Of a stretch of DNA of 64,000 bases, positions 18,101 to 25,901 are shown piece after piece (the stretch's first letter is position 1; every line of letters starts with the position of its first letter). Both the position numbers and the translations under genes were made by a program. The stretch covers positions 4,154,001 to 4,218,000 of the forward strand of contig NZ_CP150144.1 in NCBI RefSeq assembly GCF_037963145.1, written 5' to 3'. The notes beneath the pieces were generated by a model. It was not told where the DNA came from. It saw only the letters and a program-made list of their open reading frames with translations, and ran no database searches. The stretch is from Oceanobacillus sp. FSL K6-2867 (GTDB lineage Bacteria; Bacillota; Bacilli; Bacillales; Amphibacillaceae).

Positions 18101-18764
18101 AATTAATAAACAATTGTTTTATGTTTTAGAAAGATTATCGATCCGCTTTCATGATATGTTCAAAGAAATGTATAATCCGACAACCATTACTGAATCAGGG
18201 AAAAAAGCACAAAATCAGCTAAGAAAAGGCCTTGAAAATCTTCTCGAATATATCGCGTTTGAGCTTCTTCAAGAGCTACAAGCTGTCTCACTTCGAATAG
18301 AGTCTTATATACACGAGCAATTAAACGAAGTACACCAAACATTAGCAGATAAAAGTTTGAAAATCGATTCATTATTTGAACTTCCAGATATGCAGAAAAT
18401 GGAAATTAAAACACCATCCTTTGAAAAAGGATTAACAAATATTGATTTATCCCATTTTAATCCTGTATTTTCTAAGTATAAAGGCACAAAGGCATTCTTT
18501 GAAAAAAATGAAAAAGAATTTATGAAGGAACAAATGTATGTTATAATAAAACCTTGTGCACAACAATATATAGATACAAATCATTCATTTATGGAAAGTT
18601 CTTATCAAAAGCAATTGGAGAGCCTAATACAAACTATTCGTGTGCATGCTGAACAAAATATCCACTTGCAAGTGGATAACTATTTAAAAATGCTTCAATC
18701 AACAGCGGAAATGCCAAATCTACTAGAAAAGCAGAAACAGTTAAATTCGATTATAAAGCATTAG
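15135..18764 (+). CDS. dynA: Double dynamin-like GTPase DynA (YpbR)
   Basis: This 1209-residue protein is a tandem fusion of two bacterial dynamins, as in B. subtilis DynA (about 1190 residues). The first P-loop, GHFSAGKSS, is near residues 55-63 and its G3 motif is DTPGID. The second, GAFSAGKSS, is near 634-642 with DTPGAD downstream. Long helical stalk segments follow each GTPase. DynA tethers and remodels membranes and helps against membrane damage and phage; that is knowledge of the B. subtilis protein. The gene sits directly upstream of the exonuclease gene ypcP, as in B. subtilis. Both GTPase modules keep their motifs, so both are likely active. Confidence 0.93.
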   Translation: MNTVIVKDRKESLNAEQLVALYVQMKQNGDNLNAAKILDIYEKFKKQELVISFAGHFSAGKSSMINALLGEEILPKSPIPTSANVVKINSGDAAARVFFTTEQPVEYKEPYDIEMIKEYSKDKETIKKIEISTGKQIVPTGSALIDTPGIDAADDADRIMTEASLHLADVLFYVMDYNHVQSEVNLQFLKSIQEKKLPYFVVINQIDKHDEQELSFISFDKNIKQTFDQWSLKPNEIYYTSLKEPSIDHNEFEKIKEKIFIMMGPDRPKYLHIQQSVWQVMDEHRSFLAAKYESLINEITAGEAVQSDNSYLDDLAATEEKLLYLENEPMIFEQEFLEELQQTLNNAYLMPAHLRDKAQLFLESQQSDFKIGLFASKKKTELEKIARAEQFLAPLKENMQKSIQWKFRDKLLALLKKYAVNDTSLQSDINGLVVTYELDHLLQLMKPGAKVNGDYVLNYTNDVSANIKNSYKQLARKLLHVIQSLIVEKNEEEKGIYEQRLAHLKQQQNVNESIKQLESEWQAAYVQLEKQYNEPKAEASAWDLVKQALDRKPKPIRVEVDKRTVFMKENKKPSTKDFENNGSAKKMKLEDVVESIESTIKLIHKLPGFESLKTELMEKADRLKNRSYTIALFGAFSAGKSSFANALMGEKVLPVSPNPTTATVNRICPVNEKYPHGTVVVTLKNQAVLANDLQMITKKLSPKVSGFHELIEWVKANELDKSDQLNKMYQAYLHAMLIGYGEHRDVIGKTITINLEQFASYVTDETKACYIESINLYYDCALTREGITLVDTPGADSINARHTNVAFEYIKHADAILYVTYYNHALSRADKDFLMQLGRVKEAFQLDKMFFIVNAADLAADEAELKLVTDYVQEQLLQLGIRLPRLYPVSSKMSLEQKTVKKSLNKQMQQLEADFYQFIYHDLATLTIESAIRNIERTSHTLNNYIQSLNMDRQEKEIRINEIKTKEKRLISEINSYNFSVYKDQIAQKINKQLFYVLERLSIRFHDMFKEMYNPTTITESGKKAQNQLRKGLENLLEYIAFELLQELQAVSLRIESYIHEQLNEVHQTLADKSLKIDSLFELPDMQKMEIKTPSFEKGLTNIDLSHFNPVFSKYKGTKAFFEKNEKEFMKEQMYVIIKPCAQQYIDTNHSFMESSYQKQLESLIQTIRVHAEQNIHLQVDNYLKMLQSTAEMPNLLEKQKQLNSIIKH

Positions 18765-18779
18765 AGGAAGTGTAAAATT

Positions 18780-19643
18780 ATGAATAAAAACAACGTATTA
18801 TTGGTTGATGGGATGGCTCTTTTGTTCCGTGGCTTTTTCGCGACATCTTTTAGAGGAAATTTCATGCGGACAAGTAAAGGAATTCCCACAAACGGTATTT
18901 ATCAATTTATGCGGTATTTTTTAGATGCTGTCGATACATTTAAACCATCACATGTAATATGCTGCTGGGATATGGGAAGCAAGACTTTTCGTACAGAGCT
19001 TTATGAAGGCTATAAAGCAAACCGCGATGCACCACCAGAAGAACTCATTCCGCAATTCGACTTAGTAAAAGAAGTTGTGGAAGCATTTGATATGCCAAAC
19101 ATTGGGTTAACAAACTTTGAAGCAGATGATTGTATTGGAACACTTGCCCGCATTTATAGCAAAACAGACGAAGTAATAATTCTTACTGGTGACCAGGATA
19201 TACTGCAGCTTGTTGATGAAGGCGTTCGTGTTGCAATTATGAAAAAAGGGCAAGGAAACTATGAGGTGTTCGATTATCATAATTTTTATGATAAAAAAGG
19301 AATTTCTCCGGAGCAAATTATTGATTTAAAAGGCCTGATGGGTGACACTGCTGATAATTATCCAGGTGTTAAAGGCATTGGTGAAAAAACAGCATTAAAG
19401 CTCTTGCAGGAATATGAAACAATTGATAATTTGCTGGATAATATAGATGAGCTCCCAAAAGGGGTTCAAACAAAGATTAATAACAACTTGGACATGCTTC
19501 ACTTATCAAGATCATTAGCTCGGATTAAATGCGATGTTCCAATTAGCTGCCCATTGGATACGGCGTTATGGAAATATGATAAAGATAGAGTATCAATGAA
19601 ATTTGAGGAACTGGAATTTAAAAATTTAGCAAATTTAATATAA
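18780..19643 (+). CDS. ypcP: 5'-3' exonuclease (YpcP)
   Basis: This 287-residue FEN-like nuclease corresponds to the 5' nuclease domain of DNA polymerase I as a separate protein. Metal-binding acidic motifs are visible in LLVDGMALLFRGFF, NFEADDCIGTLAR and LTGDQDILQLV. The helix-hairpin-helix region GVKGIGEKTALKLL follows. It processes RNA primers or flaps in replication and repair. It lies 15 bases after dynA and ends at its own terminator. The start is ATG with GAGGAAG upstream. Confidence 0.92.
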   Translation: MNKNNVLLVDGMALLFRGFFATSFRGNFMRTSKGIPTNGIYQFMRYFLDAVDTFKPSHVICCWDMGSKTFRTELYEGYKANRDAPPEELIPQFDLVKEVVEAFDMPNIGLTNFEADDCIGTLARIYSKTDEVIILTGDQDILQLVDEGVRVAIMKKGQGNYEVFDYHNFYDKKGISPEQIIDLKGLMGDTADNYPGVKGIGEKTALKLLQEYETIDNLLDNIDELPKGVQTKINNNLDMLHLSRSLARIKCDVPISCPLDTALWKYDKDRVSMKFEELEFKNLANLI

Positions 19644-19660
19644 AGCTTTATTTCGAATCA

Positions 19661-19693
19661 ATCCTCTGTATGCAAATATGCAGAGGATTTTTT
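19661..19693 (+). terminator. Terminator of dynA-ypcP
   Basis: The inverted repeat ATCCTCTG...CAGAGGAT is followed by TTTTTT. Confidence 0.82.
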
Positions 19694-20013
19694 CTGTCCA
19701 CCCACATTTCTCTTGTACGGGTATAGGGTATATAATAAATAATAATGGGGTATTTATTCCTTTGGGAAAGATGAGTTGAACTATGATATGAAAAGCTTTA
19801 TAGGGATTCATACCAATATCGTTCTTTATTAAGAAAGGTAACCGTTGTCGCTTTTGTTTCTTATAAAGAACTACTTTTGATGAAGAGAGATCATGAAAGA
19901 TTTATTAGATTTTTATCAGATTTAATTAATGGTAATGGCTGAAAAAAATGTCTATAATTAAAATTACAAAACAATTAATTATTTAAGTATTACTTAGTGC
20001 AGGAGGAAATGGA
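19694..20013. other. Intergenic region with no recognised feature
   Basis: About 320 AT-rich bases. I see no conserved RNA, repeat or short gene; the ribosome site GGAGG for the next gene is at its end. Confidence 0.6.
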
Positions 20014-20433
20014 ATGTATTTCCCATCCAAAAGGGATAAATGGTTAACAATTGTGATCTGGGGAATTGCCTTGCTCGGGTTTATGACACCATTAATAAAG
20101 GCACAGCTGATGTCTGCTTTTATCATGCTGCTTTTAGGGTTATTTCTTTTATGGTTTTGGTTTAAGACCGGTTATAAAATAGAGGACGAAAAAATTAAAA
20201 TTCACTATGGTCCAATTCGCCAAACGATAAAGATAAATGAGATTAAAGTTATTATTAAATCGAAGGCACCTTTAACAGCACCTGCTTTATCGATGGATCG
20301 TATTCAAATTAGATGTGGAAAGTATGATATATTTTCGATTTCTCCAGAAAACCAAGATCGTTTTTTAGAAATTCTTACTTATATGAATCCAGATATTTCA
20401 CTTGATACAAGATTGCTTAAAAATAATTCATAA
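20014..20433 (+). CDS. Membrane-anchored PH-domain protein (YyaB/DUF1200-like)
   Basis: This 139-residue protein has two membrane segments near residues 11-50 and a short C-terminal domain starting at GYKIEDEKIKIHYG. That pattern fits the small bacterial PH domain formerly called DUF1200, found in YyaB-like proteins. The function of the family is not known. AGGAGG precedes the ATG. It is followed after 19 bases by the cysteine synthase gene, and the two may be cotranscribed, though no shared role is evident. Confidence 0.7.
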   Translation: MYFPSKRDKWLTIVIWGIALLGFMTPLIKAQLMSAFIMLLLGLFLLWFWFKTGYKIEDEKIKIHYGPIRQTIKINEIKVIIKSKAPLTAPALSMDRIQIRCGKYDIFSISPENQDRFLEILTYMNPDISLDTRLLKNNS

Positions 20434-20452
20434 TGGAAAGTAGAGGTTGATT

Positions 20453-21376
20453 ATGCAAGTAGTCAATGATGTCACAGAATTAATTGGTAATACGCCACTA
20501 GTAAAACTCAATAAGCTGGTTCCGGAGGGAGCTGCAGATATTTATATTAAGCTTGAAATGTTTAATCCAAGCAAAAGTGTGAAAGATCGCGCGGCAGCTA
20601 ATATGATTAAGGTTGCCGAGGAAAAGGGGCTTATTAAGCCCGGAGACACGATTATTGAGCCGACGAGCGGAAATACCGGGATCGGCCTTGCGATGACTGC
20701 AGCTGCTAAAGGGTATAAAGCTATACTCGTTATGCCTGATAACAGCACAATGGAAAGAAGGAATATTTTAAAAGCTTATGGTGCAGAGGTTGTTTTAACT
20801 CCAAGTGAAGAGAAGATGCCAGGATCCATTAAAAAAGCATTAGAAATTCAAGCGGAGATCCCTGGAAGCTTTATACCGCAGCAATTTGAAAACACTGCCA
20901 ATTCCGATATTCATCGAACCACGACTGCACTGGAAATTATGGAACAAACAGGAGGGAACCTGGATGCATTTGTCTGTACAGCTGGAACTGGCGGGACAGT
21001 GACGGGAACAGGTGAAACATTAAAGAATAAAATTCCTGGGATTCATATTGCAGTTGTGGAACCAAAAGGGTCACCAGTGCTCTCAGGTGGAAATCCGGGC
21101 AAGCATAAATTAGTCGGAACCAGTCCTGGGTTTATACCAGAAATATTGAATACAAGTGTCTATGACGAAATCATTCAAATCCGTGATGAAGAAGCGATTG
21201 GTTTGTTACGAAGGTTGTCTCAGGAAGAGGGAATTTTTATTGGACCTTCTGGTGCTGCTGCAGTTTATGCTGCAATAGAAGTGGCCAAAAAATTAGGTGA
21301 AGGAAAACGTGTAGTTTGTATTGCGCCTGATACAGGCGAACGTTATTTAAGTATGAATCTTTTTGATGAAGCTTAA
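20453..21376 (+). CDS. cysK: Cysteine synthase (O-acetylserine sulfhydrylase)
   Basis: This 308-residue PLP enzyme makes cysteine from O-acetylserine and sulfide. The PLP lysine is in the N-terminal NPSKSVKDRAA motif and the substrate loop is PTSGNTGIGLA. The phosphate-binding loop reads TAGTGGTVTGTG. I chose ATG 20453, 6 bases after AGAGG, over the TTG at 20447. No T-box or S-box leader is visible upstream, unlike many sulfur genes of this group. Annotation as a CysK paralogue rather than cystathionine beta-synthase rests on overall similarity. Confidence 0.9.
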   Translation: MQVVNDVTELIGNTPLVKLNKLVPEGAADIYIKLEMFNPSKSVKDRAAANMIKVAEEKGLIKPGDTIIEPTSGNTGIGLAMTAAAKGYKAILVMPDNSTMERRNILKAYGAEVVLTPSEEKMPGSIKKALEIQAEIPGSFIPQQFENTANSDIHRTTTALEIMEQTGGNLDAFVCTAGTGGTVTGTGETLKNKIPGIHIAVVEPKGSPVLSGGNPGKHKLVGTSPGFIPEILNTSVYDEIIQIRDEEAIGLLRRLSQEEGIFIGPSGAAAVYAAIEVAKKLGEGKRVVCIAPDTGERYLSMNLFDEA

Positions 21377-21409
21377 TTTTCATTGCTAATAATATTACTT
21401 TGTTAAAGG

Positions 21410-21434
21410 CCCTTGACAATTCAAGGGTCTATTA
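21410..21434 (+). terminator. Terminator of cysK
   Basis: Arms CCCTTGA and TCAAGGG with loop CAAT, followed by a T-rich stretch. Confidence 0.75.
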
Positions 21435-21454
21435 TTATGCTTTAAATTCCGTTG

Positions 21455-21492
21455 ACCTTCATGTTGACTTTTTGTCAACATGAAGGTATAGT
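21455..21492 (+). promoter_or_regulatory. Sigma-A promoter embedded in a perfect inverted repeat
   Basis: Arms of 14 bases (ACCTTCATGTTGAC and its complement) surround TTTTT at 21455-21487. The -35 TTGACT (21464-21469) lies inside the repeat, and after exactly 17 bases TATAGT (21487-21492) forms the -10. A repressor on this repeat would cover the -35 and spacer. The product is a helix-turn-helix protein, so autorepression is a reasonable inference. Confidence 0.7.
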
Positions 21493-21551
21493 ACAACATA
21501 ATGTGTGTCCTCAAATACAGGTTATTATTTATTAACAGAGAGGATGAGAGA

Positions 21552-22190
21552 ATGGACGAAATAAGTGCAGATAATAAATTAGGTATGCGAATAAAGGAAT
21601 TGCTGCAAGAAAAATCAATCTCAATGCGTCATTTAAGTAAGCTGACGGAAATTGACACAGCGACAATATCACGAATTATTAACGGGAAAAGAAAAGCAAA
21701 CTTAAATCATTTAGAAAGCTTTGCCAAAAACCTTGAGGTTCCGGTAGTCGATTTAATTGAAGCTGCAGGTTATGGTGCGGAAACAACCGAAGAAAAAAAT
21801 CGTACTGGTGTTCAGATTGAACTGAATTATACAAAAAAATTACTAGCTGCGTATCAGATAGAAGTAGAAAAACTGACGATGGAAAATATTGAGCGGGAAT
21901 TAAAAGTGCATCAAGAATATAGTCACACTGATGAAGGACGAAAAATGATTATTACTGGCTTTAAAGAAAAACTAAAAAAAGCTGGCTCTGCAAATTCGTT
22001 TGTTCAACAATTGGAAGACATGTATCATCGGTTTCGTGTTCAAAAGGGTACAAAAACAGAGATTACACTTTTGGGTGGAGCTTTGATTTATTTTATTTTA
22101 ACGCTGGATATGATCCCGGATTATATGTTTGCTGTCGGCTTACTCGATGATGTACTTATTGTTAAATATACGATGCTCTTATTGAAGTAA
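21552..22190 (+). CDS. HTH (XRE) regulator fused to a DUF1232 domain
   Basis: This 212-residue protein joins an N-terminal Cro/C1-type helix-turn-helix (about residues 10-65, with TEIDTATISRIINGKRKANL) to a C-terminal DUF1232 segment. The DUF1232 core ALIYFILTLDMIPDYMFAVG is followed by LLDDVLIV. DUF1232 (YkvA-like) is a short membrane-associated domain of unknown role. I chose ATG 21552 because GAGAGG precedes it and the family N-terminus fits; in-frame text back to 21501 lacks a ribosome site. The palindromic promoter at 21455 points to self-control. Fusion of a DNA-binding and a membrane-type segment suggests a membrane-tethered regulator. Confidence 0.82.
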   Translation: MDEISADNKLGMRIKELLQEKSISMRHLSKLTEIDTATISRIINGKRKANLNHLESFAKNLEVPVVDLIEAAGYGAETTEEKNRTGVQIELNYTKKLLAAYQIEVEKLTMENIERELKVHQEYSHTDEGRKMIITGFKEKLKKAGSANSFVQQLEDMYHRFRVQKGTKTEITLLGGALIYFILTLDMIPDYMFAVGLLDDVLIVKYTMLLLK

Positions 22191-22242
22191 AAGACAAGGG
22201 CGAGTACATTCAACTGAATATTTGAAAGATATGGTGTTAATC

Positions 22243-23361
22243 ATGACGAGTTTTATTTGGAATAAGTTCAAAAAAATGGACTATTCATTGTTAATAAGCA
22301 TATTAATATTGGCTGGATTTGGTGTAATCATGGTGTATAGTGCTAGTTACCCAATATCTTATATCCATTATGGGGATGCCAATTATTTTTTTACAAGACA
22401 GATTCAATGGCTGCTGATTGGGCTGTTCTTTTTTGCTGTGGCAGCAGCTATACCTTGTCAGCTCTATGGTAAGTTAAGCCCGGTTTTCATATTCATTTCT
22501 ATTTTATTATTAATCATTATTTTAATACCTGGAATTGGTGTAGAACGCAATAATTCACAAAGGTGGATCCAGCTTGGAGGTTTTGTTTTTCAGCCTACAG
22601 AGCCAATCAAATTATTTATGATTATTTACTTTGCTTACTTTTATTCAAAGAAGCAAGCCTATATTAATGAGTTTAAAAAAGGTGTCTTGCCTCCGCTTTT
22701 AATTTTGGGGGTTATGTTTTTATTAATATTAAAACAACCTGATTTAGGTTCAGCTGCATTAATTTTATTTGTATGCGGAATAATTGTTGTCTGCTCTGGT
22801 GTAAGAAGAATACATTTGTTTATATTAAGCAGTATTGGACTAATTGGGATTATTTATTTTGCTTTTACATCGGCTTACCGTTTTGAACGCATTACTTCCT
22901 TTTTAAATCCATTCGAAAATCATTTAGGTTCAGGCTACCAATTGGTGAATTCTTATATTGCTATTGGTACTGGAGGTATATGGGGAGCTGGGCTTGGCAA
23001 TAGTGTCCAGAAGCTAGGTTACCTGCCTGAAGCGCATACCGATTTCATTATGTCCATTATATTGGAGGAGATTGGGATAATAGGTCTCTTTATTGTAATT
23101 GGTTCCTATCTGTTTATCATGATTCGGGGAATACGAATTGCTAAAAACTGTACTGATATGTTCCCAAAGCTTTTGGCAATCGGTATTACGTTTCAAATTA
23201 TGATTCAAGCCGTATTTAATTTAGGGGCGGTTTCTGGTATGCTCCCCATTACCGGCATCACCTTGCCGCTCATTAGCTATGGTGGGTCATCTTTGCTGTT
23301 TACAATGATTTCTGTCGGGATACTGGTTAACATATCTACATTGACTAATAATACCGGTTAA
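22243..23361 (+). CDS. SEDS-family peptidoglycan polymerase (FtsW/RodA/SpoVE)
   Basis: This protein of about 372 residues has about ten membrane segments and the family signature TGITLPLISYGGSSLLFTM near the C-terminus. SEDS proteins polymerise lipid II into glycan strands with a class B penicillin-binding protein. The start is uncertain: ATG 22243, ATG 22231 and TTG 22222 are in frame, and none has a strong ribosome site. No penicillin-binding protein gene is adjacent, so whether it serves elongation, division or sporulation is not clear from context. A strong terminator follows. Confidence 0.88.
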   Translation: MTSFIWNKFKKMDYSLLISILILAGFGVIMVYSASYPISYIHYGDANYFFTRQIQWLLIGLFFFAVAAAIPCQLYGKLSPVFIFISILLLIIILIPGIGVERNNSQRWIQLGGFVFQPTEPIKLFMIIYFAYFYSKKQAYINEFKKGVLPPLLILGVMFLLILKQPDLGSAALILFVCGIIVVCSGVRRIHLFILSSIGLIGIIYFAFTSAYRFERITSFLNPFENHLGSGYQLVNSYIAIGTGGIWGAGLGNSVQKLGYLPEAHTDFIMSIILEEIGIIGLFIVIGSYLFIMIRGIRIAKNCTDMFPKLLAIGITFQIMIQAVFNLGAVSGMLPITGITLPLISYGGSSLLFTMISVGILVNISTLTNNTG

Positions 23362-23378
23362 TATCGTAACGTCATTTT

Positions 23379-23421
23379 GCTTTATCGCTCTGGTTTTACC
23401 TTCCAGCGATAAAGCTTTTTT
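23379..23421 (+). terminator. Terminator of the SEDS gene
   Basis: Perfect 11-base arms GCTTTATCGCT and AGCGATAAAGC, then TTTTTT. Confidence 0.9.
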
Positions 23422-23541
23422 GTTATAACAGTCTAAAGAACTGTCCGGTTTTATAAAAACATACTCATTTTTCAAATCCTGCTGGGCATGCTATCAAATG
23501 GCAGAAATCTATTTTACTTTTTGAGAGGATGTTTATAGAAT

Positions 23542-24252
23542 ATGATGAAAAGATTCTTGTTCACAGCAGCATTTACAGCAGCATTGGTTTGGCAAATCCC
23601 AACCATTTCCGCTACGTGCCATGACAACATGATTTGGAATTCAGAAAGCGAAGCACAGGAAGTTAATAATACTTTCTTCAGAAGCAGAGCGATGTTGAAG
23701 ATGCATGCTAAGGAATTAGGTATTGATATAAAAGGTAAGGACGAACAAACACTAGCCAGTGAGGTATATGAGTCAATGCTTGTTCGAGCGGCTAAGGAAT
23801 TAAATATCGAATTAGAGGGAAAATCCAAGGATGAATTAACGGAGGAAATTCATCATGAAAGAGTTATAAAAAAAGCAGTGGAGCTTGATATTGAAACAGA
23901 TGGGAAAACTCCGGATGCAATAGCGCAGGAAGTGTATGAAATTATTATGAAACAAAAAGCTATTGAGCTAGGTGTTTCAGTGCAAGGAAAAGATTTTGAA
24001 GCAATAGAAACGGAAGTTAAAAATGCTGCACTGACAAAACGGGCTGAAGAATTAGGTATTATGACAGAAGGAAAAGATGTGCAGCAAATTAAAAAGGAGA
24101 TTTATGAGGCTCAGGTAATTCAATCGGCAGAACAATTGGACATTGAAATAGAAAATAAAGATGTGGAGCAGATTCTTGATGAAATAATCACGGATCATTA
24201 TGAACAAGCAAAGGAACTTCAAATGTATCCCTTTAACCATGCAAGGTCATAA
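23542..24252 (+). CDS. Secreted protein with six tandem helical repeats
   Basis: I do not recognise a characterised family. The 236-residue product begins with a signal peptide (MMKRFLFTAAFTAALVWQIP) with likely cleavage near SAT-C. From about residue 55 a unit of 28-29 residues repeats six times; its consensus is AxELGIxxxGKDxxxIxxEVYE, visible for example as AKELGIDIKGKD, IELGVSVQGKD and EELGIMTEGKD. The repeats are acidic and predicted helical. Similar AKELGIxxEGK units occur in small secreted proteins of bacilli. The ribosome site GAGAGG is 13 bases before ATG, rather far. Role unknown; a cell-wall or spore-associated scaffold is only a guess. Confidence 0.75.
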   Translation: MMKRFLFTAAFTAALVWQIPTISATCHDNMIWNSESEAQEVNNTFFRSRAMLKMHAKELGIDIKGKDEQTLASEVYESMLVRAAKELNIELEGKSKDELTEEIHHERVIKKAVELDIETDGKTPDAIAQEVYEIIMKQKAIELGVSVQGKDFEAIETEVKNAALTKRAEELGIMTEGKDVQQIKKEIYEAQVIQSAEQLDIEIENKDVEQILDEIITDHYEQAKELQMYPFNHARS

Positions 24253-24253
24253 A

Positions 24254-24280
24254 AACAGGCCGGAAAAAGTCCGGCCTGTT
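24254..24280 (-). terminator. Terminator, best formed on the minus strand
   Basis: Perfect 11-base arms AACAGGCCGGA and TCCGGCCTGTT with loop AAAAG. On the plus strand no T-run follows, but on the minus strand TTTTT does, so it best ends transcription of the small minus-strand gene at 24375-24512. It may serve the repeat-protein gene as well. Confidence 0.7.
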
Positions 24281-24374
24281 ATAGAGACTGGGAAGGCAGA
24301 AGAATTTCCTATTTGCATAAATAACTTGATAGGGAAGACTTATGAGAGAATTTTTTAAGAACTCTGGTTAATAA

Positions 24375-24512
24375 TTAAATGATAAAAGCCAATCCAGCAG
24401 TGAATGTCGACACTAGCATTAAAATAATCATGATATAAATAATAATTTTATTTCTTCGTTCACGTTTTGATTTTTTTCTTGGGGCAGATTTGTAATTTGT
24501 ATTTGCAGCCAT
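24375..24512 (-). CDS. prli42: Prli42-like small membrane protein (stressosome anchor)
   Basis: This 45-residue gene encodes a basic N-terminus (PRKKSKRERRNK) followed by one membrane helix, IIIYIMIILMLVSTFTAGLA, and ends FII. The pattern K-x-VYxMxxxMLxSTxxxGLxF is that of Prli42, which links the stressosome to the membrane in Listeria and relatives. A strong ribosome site AAGGAGGT lies 7 bases before ATG. It sits upstream of and divergent from the yqjE-type peptidase. A rho-independent hairpin lies about 95 bases after its stop. The family call is from memory of short sequences and so carries moderate confidence; the gene itself is well supported. Confidence 0.75.
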   Translation of the reverse strand: MAANTNYKSAPRKKSKRERRNKIIIYIMIILMLVSTFTAGLAFII

Positions 24513-24681
24513 TAGGGTACCTCCTTCTAAAAACACATTTCTACAGATATTTTAACGTGAAAACCTAATATGGACAAGTCATAAAAAGAAATGGGTGGCT
24601 CAAGTCGAAAGCAATGGAATCTCTTACTGTAAAAAATGATTAAATTATAGTAGCCTATATATTAGGACAGGAGGACTACAA

Positions 24682-25809
24682 ATGACAAACGTAAATCAAG
24701 AAAGATTAGTAGAAGAATTTATCGAGCTTGTAAAAATTGATTCCGAGACGAAATTTGAAACGGAAATTGCTGAAGTATTAAAAGATAAATTTGCAAAACT
24801 TGGTGTAGAAGTATACGAAGATGAAAGCAAAGATAAAACCGGCCATGGTGCGGGGAATTTAATTTGCACATTGAAAGGAAATGCAGAAGGCGCTGATACC
24901 ATCTATTTTACATCCCATATGGATACTGTTGTGCCTGGAAGAGGAATACAACCATCCATTAAGGATGGCTATATTACCTCTGATGGAACGACTATTTTAG
25001 GAGCGGATGATAAAGCAGGACTTGCAGCCATGCTGGAAGCCATCCGCGTTATAAAAGAAAATAACATTGAGCATGGAGATATCCAGTTTGTCATAACGGT
25101 TGGGGAGGAATCCGGATTAGTCGGAGCAAAAGAATTAGATAGCTCTCGTATTCATGCTAAATACGGTTATGCGCTTGATAGTGATGGCGATGTTGGTGAT
25201 ATCGTTGTAGCTGCACCAACACAAGCCAAAGTATTTGCTGTTATTAAAGGTAAAACAGCACATGCTGGTTTAGAACCTGAAAAAGGTATATCAGCAATAA
25301 CACTAGCTGCAAAAGCTATATCCAAGATGCCGCTCGGACGAATTGATGAAGAAACAACAGCCAATATCGGTCGTTTTGAAGGTGGAAAACAAACGAATAT
25401 CGTTGTTGACCATGTTGAAATCCTCGCAGAAGCAAGATCGCTTGTACCTGAAAAAATGGATGCGCAAGTAGCAAAAATGAAAGAAGCCTTTGAAAGTACA
25501 GCAGCAGAATATGGCGGTTCTGCAGATGTAACAATTAAAGTAATGTATCCTGGATTCAGTCAACAGGCTGGAGATCAAGTAGTAGAAGTAGCTCGAAAAG
25601 CTGCTGAATCAATTGGTCGTGAAAGCAAGCTGCTGAAAAGCGGTGGAGGCAGTGACGCGAATGTAATCGCAGGCTTTGGTATCCCGACAGTAAACTTGGC
25701 AGTAGGTTATGAAGGGATACATACCACAAATGAACGCATTGCTGTGGCTGATCTTGTCAAAGTAACTGAACTCGTTACCGCAATTATAAAAGAGGCACCT
25801 TATAGCTAA
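24682..25809 (+). CDS. Tripeptidase T-like M20 metallopeptidase (YqjE)
   Basis: This 375-residue zinc peptidase has the M20 motifs: the metal histidine in FTSHMDTVVPG, ILGADDKAGLAA with bridging aspartate, and VGEESGLVGAKEL with the catalytic glutamate pair. The dimerisation domain includes KGKTAHAGLEPEKG. It removes N-terminal residues from small peptides in the cytoplasm. ACAGGAGGAC precedes ATG. It matches B. subtilis YqjE in place, near yqjH (dinB). A terminator follows. Confidence 0.9.
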   Translation: MTNVNQERLVEEFIELVKIDSETKFETEIAEVLKDKFAKLGVEVYEDESKDKTGHGAGNLICTLKGNAEGADTIYFTSHMDTVVPGRGIQPSIKDGYITSDGTTILGADDKAGLAAMLEAIRVIKENNIEHGDIQFVITVGEESGLVGAKELDSSRIHAKYGYALDSDGDVGDIVVAAPTQAKVFAVIKGKTAHAGLEPEKGISAITLAAKAISKMPLGRIDEETTANIGRFEGGKQTNIVVDHVEILAEARSLVPEKMDAQVAKMKEAFESTAAEYGGSADVTIKVMYPGFSQQAGDQVVEVARKAAESIGRESKLLKSGGGSDANVIAGFGIPTVNLAVGYEGIHTTNERIAVADLVKVTELVTAIIKEAPYS

Positions 25810-25817
25810 AACAGCCA

Positions 25818-25859
25818 ACCTCCTGTGTGCCGTCAACACATAGGAGGTCTTTCTTTTTG
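25818..25859 (+). terminator. Terminator of the peptidase gene
   Basis: Arms ACCTCCTGTGT and ACACATAGGAGGT (one bulge), then TCTTTCTTTTT. Confidence 0.85.
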
Positions 25860-25901
25860 TGATATAATAGAGTAAGAATGCTAACAAAGGATGGAAAAAC
25901 A

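Noticed and set aside
23700..24240. Regular ~85-base periodicity as a possible CRISPR-like or DNA repeat array
   Set aside because: The periodicity is in the protein; the DNA copies are diverged and stay in one open frame.
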